NCBI GenBank assembly: GCA_937868485.1
Contig: CALMML010000382.1
Span: 1 to 36,718 of the forward strand
Direction: 5' to 3'
DNA: 36,718 nucleotides
From: an uncultured Myxococcales bacterium
GTDB taxonomy: Bacteria; Myxococcota_A; Polyangia; Palsa-1104; JAEUJZ01
How positions within the stretch are numbered: position 1 is the first letter of the stretch; the number at the start of each line of letters is the position of its first letter. The translations under genes and the position numbers were made by a program. This document shows positions 13,895 through 21,516 of this stretch, in pieces. The notes beneath the pieces were generated by a model that was not told where the DNA came from, did no database searches, and was given only the letters and a program-made list of their open reading frames with translations.

Positions 13895-16051
13895 ATGCAT
13901 GTAGGCCCACCGCGTCAGCGAAACAGAGTCTTAGGCTGGCTTCTGGCATCTGTCCTTCTGACGATATCGCTTTCGGTCGCAGCGACTGCATCTGCTGCGC
14001 CCAAGCTTCGGTTCCAGACCGATGTCAAAGGCGATATTGTGACCATCGGTAACGCGCTGGGTCAGGAATGTCGAACCCTTGATACCAAGGGCGAGACGGT
14101 TCCGGTTCCTGTGGTCGGAACGGTTGGTGCGTGTGGTGATGCGATCACTTTGGGAGACAGTGCTCCCGACGTGCTGTGGCGTTCCGAAGACAACTCGGCG
14201 CGCGCGGACAACGCGATTCCGATCGATCAAGCGCGTAGCACGGCCGTCCTGGCGATTCCGCAAGGCTCGCAGGTTCTGTATGCACGGCTGTATTGGGGCG
14301 GAAACCTGGGGGAAGACATCGCGCTGGCGGCCAGTGCGGTGACGCTGGAAAAGCTGGGCAGCGGTGGCGGTTCTGCAACGCTGGTTCCCAACGCGAACAC
14401 CGACGTTTCGACGACGGTTGGCGGCGGCGGCGGTCTCGTTTATCAGAGCTCGTACGATGTGACTGCAATTGTGCAGCGCTATGGCATGGGCTCGTACCGA
14501 CTGAGCAACAGCGTTCGTCGCAGCATCGTCAACCGCGATGAAGACGTTCAGTTCAATGCCTGGTCGATGGTTGTTGTGTATCGCAACGACAAAGAGCCCG
14601 TTCGCAACATCGTGATCTATGACGGGCTCGACGCGGTCGACTACGGTCGTTCGGTCAGCCTGGGCGTGATTGGCTTCCGCGTTCCCGAAGGTGGCGTCCC
14701 GCAAGGTCGTCTCGGTGTGATTGCCTATGAAGGAGACACCGACAAGAAGGACTCGCTGATGTTTAACAACATGCCGGTGGCGGACGTTCACAATCCGGCA
14801 GACAACATCTTCAACAGCTCGCGAACGATGTCGGGCGTGGCGGTTTCCGTCGCGGGAGACCTTCCGCAGCTTACTGGAGCGGCGGGCAGCATGTCGGGTC
14901 TGGATCTCGATCAGATCGATATCTCGTCGATGCTGAAGGCCAACGACATCCAGGCTTCGATTCAGGCGAACTCGGTGGATGACGTGTACTTCGTCGGTGC
15001 GCTGTTTACGGCGATTCGTAGCCGCAAGCCGGTGATTGATACGACGCTGACTGCGGATCCGGGGGCGGTTCGTCCGGGCGATACCGTGACGTTTACCTCG
15101 ACGACCAAGAACATTGGTGACGACGAAGGAACTGGCATTGTGATTCGTCACCCGCTTCCCGACGGAATGAGCTACGTGCCGGGCTCGATCGTGTTTGTGA
15201 GCGGTCCCGAAGCGTCGCAAAACGGTCCAAAGAGCGACAAGCCGAGCGACGACCAGGCGGAAGTGGTGACCGACCCGATGACGGGCAAGCCGGTGCTGGT
15301 GATTCGCATTGGCAAGGGTGCAAACGGAAACCAGGGTGGCAGTCTCTCTCCGACGGATGCTCCGGTGGTGGTGCAGTACAAGCTGAAGACGGAACCGAAC
15401 GCGATGATGCGGATTCCGACGCAGAGCACGACGACGACGGGCACCGCTGGCAATCCGGCGCTTCCTCCGTCTTCGTTCCCCTCGGGCAACGGTGAGCAGC
15501 CGGGCGCTCCGACGGTGGTGAATGTTCCCAACACGACGGCGGATCTGCGCGTGACCGTGACCAAGACCCCGGAGCAGCCGCAGCCTGGTGATCCGGTTCG
15601 TTACGGCATCGACGTCACCAACGTGGGCACGGCTGCGGACCCCGGTCCGATTCACGTCACCTTCAAGGTTCCGCCGAGCGGAGTGATTGACTCGGTGACG
15701 CCTGGCCCAGGCTGGACTTGTACGCAGCAGGATCGCGTGGTGCGCTGCACCCGTCAGGAACCGCTGAAGCCCGGTGAGTCCTCGCACGCGGTGGACATCT
15801 CGGTCCGCAATCCGAATCCGCCCAGCGCGGACAACGAAGTGACTGCGCAGGTTGGTTCCGACGGCGCGATTGATCCGAATCCGGCGGACAACATTTGGAA
15901 CGAATACGCGGCCAACCGTCGCATCGCCGGTGGTGGCATTGGCTGCTCGGTGGGCACGCACGGTAGCGCTTCGTCTTGGTATGCGCTGGCAGCCATGGCG
16001 ATGCTCTTGGTCGCTGCGTTCCGTCGCAAACTGCTCGGGCACAGCAAGTAA
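13895..16051 (+). CDS. Surface protein with DUF11-type repeats and MYXO-CTERM-like sorting tail
   Basis: The 718-residue protein has a signal peptide (cleavage near Ala34), a roughly 340-residue beta-rich N-terminal domain (including YARLYWGGNL and NAWSMVVVYRN), and two DUF11-like repeats: about 380-480 (TLTADPGAVRPGDTVTFTS) and 547-665 (TKTPEQPQPGDPVRYGIDV). The end resembles the MYXO-CTERM signal: GGIGC with Cys684, a hydrophobic helix (about 692-709) and a terminal Arg/Lys cluster. Such proteins are exported and processed at the C-terminus for display on the cell surface. AGGAG lies nine bases before the ATG; an open frame upstream to 13487 overlaps ppa and is not used. The OmpA gene follows after 12 bases. 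Confidence 0.9.
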   Translation: MHVGPPRQRNRVLGWLLASVLLTISLSVAATASAAPKLRFQTDVKGDIVTIGNALGQECRTLDTKGETVPVPVVGTVGACGDAITLGDSAPDVLWRSEDNSARADNAIPIDQARSTAVLAIPQGSQVLYARLYWGGNLGEDIALAASAVTLEKLGSGGGSATLVPNANTDVSTTVGGGGGLVYQSSYDVTAIVQRYGMGSYRLSNSVRRSIVNRDEDVQFNAWSMVVVYRNDKEPVRNIVIYDGLDAVDYGRSVSLGVIGFRVPEGGVPQGRLGVIAYEGDTDKKDSLMFNNMPVADVHNPADNIFNSSRTMSGVAVSVAGDLPQLTGAAGSMSGLDLDQIDISSMLKANDIQASIQANSVDDVYFVGALFTAIRSRKPVIDTTLTADPGAVRPGDTVTFTSTTKNIGDDEGTGIVIRHPLPDGMSYVPGSIVFVSGPEASQNGPKSDKPSDDQAEVVTDPMTGKPVLVIRIGKGANGNQGGSLSPTDAPVVVQYKLKTEPNAMMRIPTQSTTTTGTAGNPALPPSSFPSGNGEQPGAPTVVNVPNTTADLRVTVTKTPEQPQPGDPVRYGIDVTNVGTAADPGPIHVTFKVPPSGVIDSVTPGPGWTCTQQDRVVRCTRQEPLKPGESSHAVDISVRNPNPPSADNEVTAQVGSDGAIDPNPADNIWNEYAANRRIAGGGIGCSVGTHGSASSWYALAAMAMLLVAAFRRKLLGHSK

Positions 16052-16063
16052 GGAGCCTTGATC

Positions 16064-17959
16064 ATGACGTTTTTGACTCGTACTTCGCTGTGTTTGCTGT
16101 TCGGCGCGCTGTGCGTTTCGTCCAGCGCGCAGGCTCAGCCCAAGCAGGGCTTTGAGCTCAACCGCTATCAGCCAACCGCCGCTGGTGAGTGGTCGTTTGC
16201 GGTCGATCATCCCTGGTATTCGTCGACGCGCTATTTCGCAGCGGGTGTGACGCTGAACTACGCGCATGCACCGCTCGTCGCTGGTAGCCAGGAAGTGGAT
16301 GGCGTCTTCCGCGAGACGCAGTCGCTCATCGACCATCACTTCATTGCGCACGTTGATCTGGCGGGATCGTTCCTGGATCGCGTGCTCATCACGGCGTCGC
16401 TGCCAATCGTGCTAGCAAGCAGTGGAGACCCGGCGTTTGCGGCGGGCTCGTCGATTGGAGACCCGCGCATTGGCGCCAAGGTTCGTCTGTACGGTCAGCC
16501 GTATCAGAGCGCGTTTTCGGCCAGCTTGGGACTCGACGTGTGGGTTCCGCTGCGTGCGATCACCGACGATCTCGATGTGACCTCGAGCGACCAAGCGGTT
16601 CGTCTGCTGCCCAAGCTGATCCTCGGCGGCGTGTGGAAGAAGCTGCTGTGGTCGGGAACCTTGGGCTTTTTGGCGCGCTCGGAAGCAGTGACGGTGGCTC
16701 CGGCGGGCTTTGCGTCCACCCTGGGTCGCGCAGCGTCGGAAATCCAGATTGGTCTGTCGGGCGCGTACTACGACGAAGTGCGACGCTTTGCGGTCGGTCC
16801 TGAAGTGCTGCTTACGACGGCTGCGACGGGAGAAGACTCCTTTTCGCGCTTCGGAACCAGCTTGGAAATGCTGCTGGCTGGTCACTACAACATCAAGAAC
16901 ATGATTCAGACGGGCCTGGCGCTCGGTGCGGGCTTTGTCCGTCAGCCGGGAACGCCGGACTTCCGCGCGCTGTTCCGACTGGCGTATGCGCCGCTTCCAG
17001 AGCGTAAAAACGATCGCGATGGAGACGGAATCCTCGATGCAGAGGATGCTTGTCCAGACGTGAAGGGCATTCGCACGGGCATTGCCGCGACCCATGGCTG
17101 CCCGCCGCCGCAAGATCGTGATCGTGATGGAGTGCCCGACGAAGCAGACCTGTGCCCCGACACGCACAAGGGCGCGACGCCTGATCCGCAGCGACTGGGC
17201 TGCCCGATGGCTGCACCCGAGCTCGATCGCGATGCCGACGGAATCCTTGACAAGGACGACCTGTGTCCCGATCTGCACAAGGGCGCGGTTCCCGATCCGG
17301 CTCGAATCGGCTGCCCGGCCCCGGATACCGACATGGACGGCGTGCAGGATCCTCGTGACCTGTGCCCGATCGTGCCCGCTGGCATGTATCCAGATCCGCA
17401 GCGACTGGGATGTCCGCTGCCCGATCGTGACAAGGACTCGGTGCCGGATAAGTTCGATGCATGCCCGGATAAGCCCGGTGCGCCGCATCCCGATCCGAAG
17501 AAGAACGGCTGCCCTGGCTTGCTCGAGGTTCGTGGCGGTCAGATCGTCATCCTCAAGCCGGTGTTCTTCGCGACGGACCGAGACGTCATCCTGCCGGAGA
17601 GCTTCCCAGTTCTTCAGGCGGTGGCCAACGCGCTCAAGGCGACGCCAGGCATTCGCATGGTTCGCATCGAAGGTCACACCGACAGCCAAGGCGTGCGGAT
17701 CTACAACGTGGATCTGTCGCAGCGTCGGGCTCGTAGCGTGATGAACTGGCTGGTGCAGAACGGCATTGATGCGCCGCGTCTGTCGGCAGAAGGCTTCGGT
17801 CCGGATCGTCCGATCGACACGAACAAGACGATTGCCGGTCGCGCCAAGAACCGTCGCGTCGAGTTCCACCTGGCCGACGGAGCCAACTCCGCGGTTCAGA
17901 CGAGCTCGCCTTCGCAGTCTGCTCCTGCCACGCAAGCGCCTCCTTCCGCCGCCCAGTAG
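16064..17959 (+). CDS. OmpA-family outer-membrane protein with five thrombospondin type 3 repeats
   Basis: The 631-residue protein has a signal peptide (SSAQAQ), a beta-barrel-like N-terminal part (about 30-310) with alternating amphipathic strands, five Asp-rich calcium-binding TSP3 repeats (317-484, of the form DRDGDGILDAEDACPD, each with two Cys), an OmpA C-terminal peptidoglycan-binding domain (about 495-605, with RIEGHTDSQG and LSQRRARSVMNWL) and a Pro/Ser/Ala tail. It probably tethers the outer membrane to peptidoglycan. The ribosome site AGGAG (16051-16055) begins at the last base of the previous stop codon; I chose the ATG at 16064 rather than a TTG at 16058. It is cotranscribed with the surface-protein gene. 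Confidence 0.93.
   Translation: MTFLTRTSLCLLFGALCVSSSAQAQPKQGFELNRYQPTAAGEWSFAVDHPWYSSTRYFAAGVTLNYAHAPLVAGSQEVDGVFRETQSLIDHHFIAHVDLAGSFLDRVLITASLPIVLASSGDPAFAAGSSIGDPRIGAKVRLYGQPYQSAFSASLGLDVWVPLRAITDDLDVTSSDQAVRLLPKLILGGVWKKLLWSGTLGFLARSEAVTVAPAGFASTLGRAASEIQIGLSGAYYDEVRRFAVGPEVLLTTAATGEDSFSRFGTSLEMLLAGHYNIKNMIQTGLALGAGFVRQPGTPDFRALFRLAYAPLPERKNDRDGDGILDAEDACPDVKGIRTGIAATHGCPPPQDRDRDGVPDEADLCPDTHKGATPDPQRLGCPMAAPELDRDADGILDKDDLCPDLHKGAVPDPARIGCPAPDTDMDGVQDPRDLCPIVPAGMYPDPQRLGCPLPDRDKDSVPDKFDACPDKPGAPHPDPKKNGCPGLLEVRGGQIVILKPVFFATDRDVILPESFPVLQAVANALKATPGIRMVRIEGHTDSQGVRIYNVDLSQRRARSVMNWLVQNGIDAPRLSAEGFGPDRPIDTNKTIAGRAKNRRVEFHLADGANSAVQTSSPSQSAPATQAPPSAAQ
17012..17515 (+). repeat. Five tandem thrombospondin type 3 repeats (coding)
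   Basis: Five units of 32-37 codons each begin D-x-D-x-D-x-(I/V)-x-D, continue to a CP pair and end in GCP. They are degenerate at DNA level, so they are an old protein repeat rather than a recent tandem duplication. The Asp spacing is that of calcium-binding TSP3 units, here forming the stalk between barrel and OmpA domain. Confidence 0.85.
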
Positions 17960-17975
17960 CGGTCTCGGCTTGGGT

Positions 17976-17999
17976 CTGCTGCCTGTTATCGGGCAGCGG
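17976..17999 (+). terminator. Ten-bp stem-loop after the surface operon
   Basis: Bases 17976-17985 pair with 17990-17999 (two G-T wobbles) around the loop TTAT. The hairpin is strong and starts 17 bases after the OmpA stop, but no T-run follows, so it may be a Rho-type pause, an mRNA-stabilising hairpin or an attenuator before the Lgt-like gene rather than a standard terminator. Confidence 0.45.
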
Positions 18000-18072
18000 A
18001 CCCGGCCAATCTCGCCGCGAACGTCACAAACGGGGCTTGAACCGGCCCCATCATCGTTTATCCTGCCCAGAC

Positions 18073-19023
18073 ATGCTTTCGGCGCTGATTCCCTATCCGC
18101 AGTTGCCCTCGCTGCCGCTCATCGATGACTCGCTGGCGATTCATCCATTCGGAGTCCTGGTTGCGACGGGTATTTTGGTTGGTGCGTGGCTGACCGTGCG
18201 ACGCGGCCAAGTCCTTGGGCTCGACGAAGAGAAGGTCAAGAACATGATCTTCTGGTCGGTGCTCACCGGGTTTTTGGTTTCGCACGTTTCTGACGTGCTG
18301 ATTTATCAAAAACACCCGACGCTGAAGGCGACGGTGATGGCGCTTCTCGATCCTCGCTCGGGTCTGTCGTCGATGGGCGGCTTCGCTGGCGCGGTGCTCG
18401 GGCTGTGGATCTGGTGTCGTCTGAACGGAGAGCGCGTGCTGCCCTATGCCGACTCGTTGGCCTATGGACTGGCGACGGGCTGGTTCTTTGGTCGAATGGG
18501 CTGCTTCGTCGCGCACGATCATCCCGGCGAGCTGATGGCGCAGACCGATCCGCTCTACTTTCTCGGCGTCGATTATCCGTGTGCAATGGCCCACTGTCCG
18601 CCCAAGGGAACCGGCCTGTTTCACATCGGTGCGGAGTTTCGCCGTCACGACATGGGCTTTGAAGAAGGTCTGTTTGCGGCGACGCTGGCGGCGGGCTATC
18701 TGCTGTGGGGCATGTTCCGGCCTCGGCTGGGCGTGTTTGTGGCGTCGATTGCGACGCTGTACGGACCGATTCGCTATGCGCTCGATCGGCTGCGGGTGCG
18801 GGATGTCGCGGGCGCTGATCCTCGGACGCTGGGTCTGACGCCAGCGCAGTATGCGGCGATCCTGGTGACGCTGATTGGCTTGGTGCTGTGGGTCTACGTG
18901 CTGCGCGAGCCAGCGACGGCTCCGGCGCAGAGCGCGGCGTCCGCTCCGAGTGAACCTGCTCCCGTTACGCCCGCTTCGGACGCTTCCCCGGCAGCCGCTG
19001 CGGACGAATCTGAACCCAGCTAG
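18073..19023 (+). CDS. Divergent prolipoprotein diacylglyceryl transferase (Lgt) family membrane protein
   Basis: Lgt moves diacylglyceryl from phosphatidylglycerol to the lipobox Cys of preprolipoproteins. This 316-residue polytopic protein follows the Lgt plan: N-terminal helices with IHPFGVLVATGIL, the glycine segment SSMGGFAGAVLG, the signature-like GRMGCFVAHDHPGE (140-153), and a C-terminal LYGPIRYALDRLR with LTPAQYAAIL. Key residues differ from E. coli: the HGG histidine position is Met101 and the GRIGN Asn is Cys144, while Arg141 is kept. A Pro/Ala/Ser-rich tail of about 30 residues ends it. The ATG at 18073 has no clear ribosome site; a TTG at 18037 is possible. It could be a second, specialised Lgt, perhaps linked to the preceding surface genes; whether the housekeeping enzyme lies elsewhere is not visible. 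Confidence 0.8.
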   Translation: MLSALIPYPQLPSLPLIDDSLAIHPFGVLVATGILVGAWLTVRRGQVLGLDEEKVKNMIFWSVLTGFLVSHVSDVLIYQKHPTLKATVMALLDPRSGLSSMGGFAGAVLGLWIWCRLNGERVLPYADSLAYGLATGWFFGRMGCFVAHDHPGELMAQTDPLYFLGVDYPCAMAHCPPKGTGLFHIGAEFRRHDMGFEEGLFAATLAAGYLLWGMFRPRLGVFVASIATLYGPIRYALDRLRVRDVAGADPRTLGLTPAQYAAILVTLIGLVLWVYVLREPATAPAQSAASAPSEPAPVTPASDASPAAAADESEPS

Positions 19024-19050
19024 GTCAAGCTTGCAGCGATGACACTGGGT

Positions 19051-19095
19051 GTTTTCGCTGGGCTGTTTTCCACTAGATCCCGCTGTTTTCCGCTG
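19051..19095. repeat. Short tandem repeat, 20-bp period
   Basis: GCTGTTTTCC occurs at 19062-19071 and again at 19082-19091, exactly 20 bases apart, each followed by a similar decamer ending in CCC. A partial third copy (GTTTTCGCTG, 19051-19060) precedes. It fills the short gap between the convergent Lgt-like and ATPase genes. Its role is unknown. Confidence 0.5.
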
Positions 19096-19134
19096 AGTCC
19101 CGCCCCAATCGCTACGATTCCGTGATGTTCCGCG

Positions 19135-20064
19135 CTATTTCGCAGCCGGGCTGAGCAAGAGTCGCTCGTAGTCGTGCACACTGCGCAAGATCGCCTGACT
19201 GCTCGTTGCCACAAGGAGCTGCGTATCGGGAAGCTGCTCGCGCAGCATCTGGATGAGTCCTGCTCGCCGCTGCTCGCTCCAGCTTGGTAACGGCTCGTCG
19301 ACAATCGCAATATCGGGCACCACTTCTCGCAAGGTCAGCTGCGCCGCCAGGTCCAGCACCGCGCGCTCGCTTTCGCTGAGCAAGCTGGCTGGCTGAATCC
19401 ACTGCGTCTGTCCCAGTGTGCGGAGCGATTCCTTCGTCTCAAGCTGCGCGGGCGCTTGTCCAAGAATCAGCCACGGCTCGTCGAGATCGCTTGCAAACAG
19501 CAGGGTGCGTCCCTGCGGATCGAGCCGTGCAAACAGCGTCCGCAGCCGCTGGAGCGCGGGATGCAGCGGCGGGCGAAGACCTTCTTTGCCGAGCCGCAGG
19601 CTTCGCCAGGTCAGCTGCTGAAGCTTGGTCTTGAGGTCCAGCGAGCTGCGCGCGCGCAGATACGCAATGCGACCCTTGGGCGGCCATGACAGACGCGGCG
19701 GCTCGGCGCTCTGCGTGACCTCGGTCACTGGACGCAGCCACGGTGAGTCAGCGGGACGTAACGACAGCGCGGCACCGACGGGCTTTACCCCATGATCCAG
19801 CTCGATGGCGATGCGTGCGCTCGACTGACCCTGCCGAATCAAGCGTGGACCGTACGCTTCGGACAGCATGCTTTCGTCGCCCAGCTCGCAGATCTGCGCC
19901 AGCGCGTCGAGCACCGCCGTCTTGCCGCTGCCGCTGTCTCCGAATAACACCGCCTGATCCAGCGCTTGCCCATCGAGATAGCTCATATCGAGCTGCAGCG
20001 ACGCGAGACAGCGCACGTTTTCCAGCGCGATCCGCCGCAGCCGCACCGCGTTCCCCCAAGCCAT
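19135..20064 (-). CDS. Small AAA/ABC-type ATP-binding protein (OLD/SMC-like)
   Basis: The 309-residue protein starts IALENVRCLASLQLDM, the usual first strands of SMC/RecF/OLD-type ATPases. It has Walker A GDSGSGKT (42-49), a signature-like LSESERAVLDLAAQL, Walker B DIAIVDEPLPSW and a final strand QLLVATSSQAIL. There is no long coiled-coil arm, no transmembrane part and no TOPRIM nuclease domain, so it resembles the stand-alone AAA_21/AAA_15 group. The substrate is unknown. I chose the ATG at 20064; an open frame upstream to 20334 has non-coding character and lies in an AT-rich gap. It diverges from the KGG-protein gene and appears monocistronic. Confidence 0.82.
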   Translation of the reverse strand: MAWGNAVRLRRIALENVRCLASLQLDMSYLDGQALDQAVLFGDSGSGKTAVLDALAQICELGDESMLSEAYGPRLIRQGQSSARIAIELDHGVKPVGAALSLRPADSPWLRPVTEVTQSAEPPRLSWPPKGRIAYLRARSSLDLKTKLQQLTWRSLRLGKEGLRPPLHPALQRLRTLFARLDPQGRTLLFASDLDEPWLILGQAPAQLETKESLRTLGQTQWIQPASLLSESERAVLDLAAQLTLREVVPDIAIVDEPLPSWSEQRRAGLIQMLREQLPDTQLLVATSSQAILRSVHDYERLLLSPAAK

Positions 20065-20334
20065 TTCTCTAAGGTACTGGAAAGTCCGCTGCTTGGACCA
20101 GACGAGCGCTCGGAAAAATGCACGAAATGACCCCTTGAGATGGGTAATCCGAGCCAATGCAGGGGAAATTTCAACATAAAGAATAGCCAAGGCTTCTATG
20201 TAGAATTGATGACTGATCAATGTTGATGCGAATTTTGTTGGTTTTGCGTCAGTTTGAAGATGATTTGTGTTGACTGATAAGTGGGTTGTTTGATTGACAA
20301 ATGGGCAGAGCTTTTTTGCAAAGGACTGCTCCAA
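20065..20334. other. AT-rich divergent intergenic region with inverted repeat
   Basis: This 270-base region, especially 20140-20334, is much richer in A and T than its neighbours. It contains the perfect inverted repeat ATTGAT-N5-ATCAAT (20205-20221) and several TTGA-rich boxes that could serve as promoters in either direction; no single promoter stands out. The ribosome site AAGGA precedes the KGG-protein ATG. Confidence 0.5.
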
Positions 20335-20925
20335 ATGATGGATGAAATCGAAACAAACGCTGCGCTAGACCCTGAAAAGACCGAAGAACAGCGACGGGAA
20401 GAAGAGGAATCAGCACCCGTGAAAGGGCGGATCAAACAGCGTCGTGGCTTTGCGGCGATGGACAAAGATGCGCATCGAGAGCTGGCTCGATCCGGAGGTG
20501 TGGCTGCGCATGCTTATGGGCTAGCGCATCGCTTTACGTCAGACCAAGCCAGAGACGCGGGAAAGAAGGGTGGGGCGAAGACCAGTAGCAACCGCTCGCA
20601 CATGGCGGAAATCGGGCGCAGAGGCGGCTTTGCCAAGCGAGGCTTTCGACAGGACGCACCTCGGCAGCTGCCGGAAGAGGTCCTGCCGACGGTACGGAAG
20701 CAGCAGCGAGGGAAGAACAGAAGCGAGCGACGGAGCGAAGAGCCGGTGCCGCAGTCAGGGGGCGAGACGCTGACGGACGATGGTCAGCGCGCCTCGGACA
20801 TCGCGGAGATAGTAGCGGGCCCGCAGATCCAGCAGCCCGGCTTCGTCGAGATCGCCGCTACGTCCGAGCGCTTGCCGTCGACGAGAGGTCAGCGAAAACG
20901 TACAGATCGCGGTCGCGACCGATAG
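20335..20925 (+). CDS. KGG-repeat stress protein with an unusual C-terminal extension
   Basis: The conserved core (about residues 36-104) carries three small basic Gly-Gly motifs, ARSGG (51-55), GKKGG (76-80) and RRGGF (95-99), embedded in RRGFAAMDKDAHREL and AYGLAHRFTSDQARDAG. This is the KGG (stress-induced acidophilic repeat) family of small hydrophilic general-stress proteins. An acidic 30-residue leader precedes it. After about residue 105 the sequence loses family character, and residues 141-196 are encoded antisense to the end of trmH, an overlap of 171 bases; the extension may result from loss of an earlier stop. AAGGA lies ten bases before the first ATG (20335). Confidence 0.78.
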   Translation: MMDEIETNAALDPEKTEEQRREEEESAPVKGRIKQRRGFAAMDKDAHRELARSGGVAAHAYGLAHRFTSDQARDAGKKGGAKTSSNRSHMAEIGRRGGFAKRGFRQDAPRQLPEEVLPTVRKQQRGKNRSERRSEEPVPQSGGETLTDDGQRASDIAEIVAGPQIQQPGFVEIAATSERLPSTRGQRKRTDRGRDR

Positions 20926-21513
20926 GTTCAGGCTTTCGGAAAAGCCATGCAGCGGAATCGCAAACTCGACATCGCAGAGCGCACGGGCGCTGTCGCTCAG
21001 ACCGGCGTGCTCGTTGCCCATCAGCAGCGCGATGGGCTTGTGCGGATCCAGCTCGGTGAGCTGCGTGGTGGCTCCGGGAACGGCTGCCGCCAGGGTAAAT
21101 CCGCGCTGACGCAGGGTCTCCAGTGCGGAATCGGTCGAGGGATGTTCGACGACATCCAGCCACTTGTCCGCACCTTGGGTGACCTTGTCCGATACCCGGA
21201 AGCGCTCGCGCGAGGCAATGATGCGGACCTCACGAAGGCCCATCGCTTCGCAGCTTCGCAGCACCGCGCCGCCGTTGTGGGGATCGTGCAGATCCTCGAG
21301 CACGACCACCACGCCAGACAGACGAGACGCAGCCACTTCATCGATTCGCGCCGCTCGACGTTCATCAACGAGCGGACGAAGCAGCTCGATGATGGCTTGC
21401 GGCGATGCGATCGCGAGCGCGGCTTCTTCGTCGCTTCGTCCCTGCGGCGTAAACTCGGTTCCGTAATAGCGCTGCGGCAGGATGCCGACCAGCTTGGGCT
21501 GGGGACGGGCCAT
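20755..21513 (-). CDS. trmH: TrmH/SpoU family 2'-O-ribose RNA methyltransferase
   Basis: The 252-residue protein contains the three SPOUT motifs: motif 1 VLEDLHDPHNGGAVLRSCEAMG, motif 2 HKPIALLMGNEHAGLS and motif 3 IPLHGFSESLNLSVATAIC, which together form the knotted AdoMet site. Overall order and spacing resemble tRNA (Gm18) methyltransferase TrmH, with an N-terminal extension of about 60 residues; rRNA methylation is an alternative. It starts three bases after the pfkB-type kinase stop, so it is the last gene of the mtnP-pfkB-trmH operon. It uses AdoMet, while mtnP salvages another AdoMet by-product. Its 3' end is overlapped by the KGG gene. Confidence 0.92.
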   Translation of the reverse strand: MARPQPKLVGILPQRYYGTEFTPQGRSDEEAALAIASPQAIIELLRPLVDERRAARIDEVAASRLSGVVVVLEDLHDPHNGGAVLRSCEAMGLREVRIIASRERFRVSDKVTQGADKWLDVVEHPSTDSALETLRQRGFTLAAAVPGATTQLTELDPHKPIALLMGNEHAGLSDSARALCDVEFAIPLHGFSESLNLSVATAICTFSLTSRRRQALGRSGDLDEAGLLDLRARYYLRDVRGALTIVRQRLAP

Positions 21514-21516
21514 GGA

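Noticed and set aside
13931-16351. An 806-codon open frame on the minus strand
   Set aside because: It lies entirely antisense to the surface-protein gene and the start of the OmpA gene, is extremely rich in Arg and His, and has no domain or ribosome site; it is a by-product of GC-rich codon use.
17012-17515. Regular repeats of about 100 bases considered as a CRISPR-like array
   Set aside because: They are in-frame protein repeats (TSP3) with codon-level divergence and no conserved DNA repeat/spacer structure.
16412-17935. A 507-codon open frame on the minus strand
   Set aside because: It is antisense to the OmpA/TSP3 gene with Arg/His-rich low-quality sequence; the plus-strand frame has clear OmpA and TSP3 motifs.
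20065-20334. N-terminal extension of the ATPase
   Set aside because: It lies in AT-rich intergenic DNA, has no family-like sequence, and the ATPase fold begins right after the ATG at 20064.
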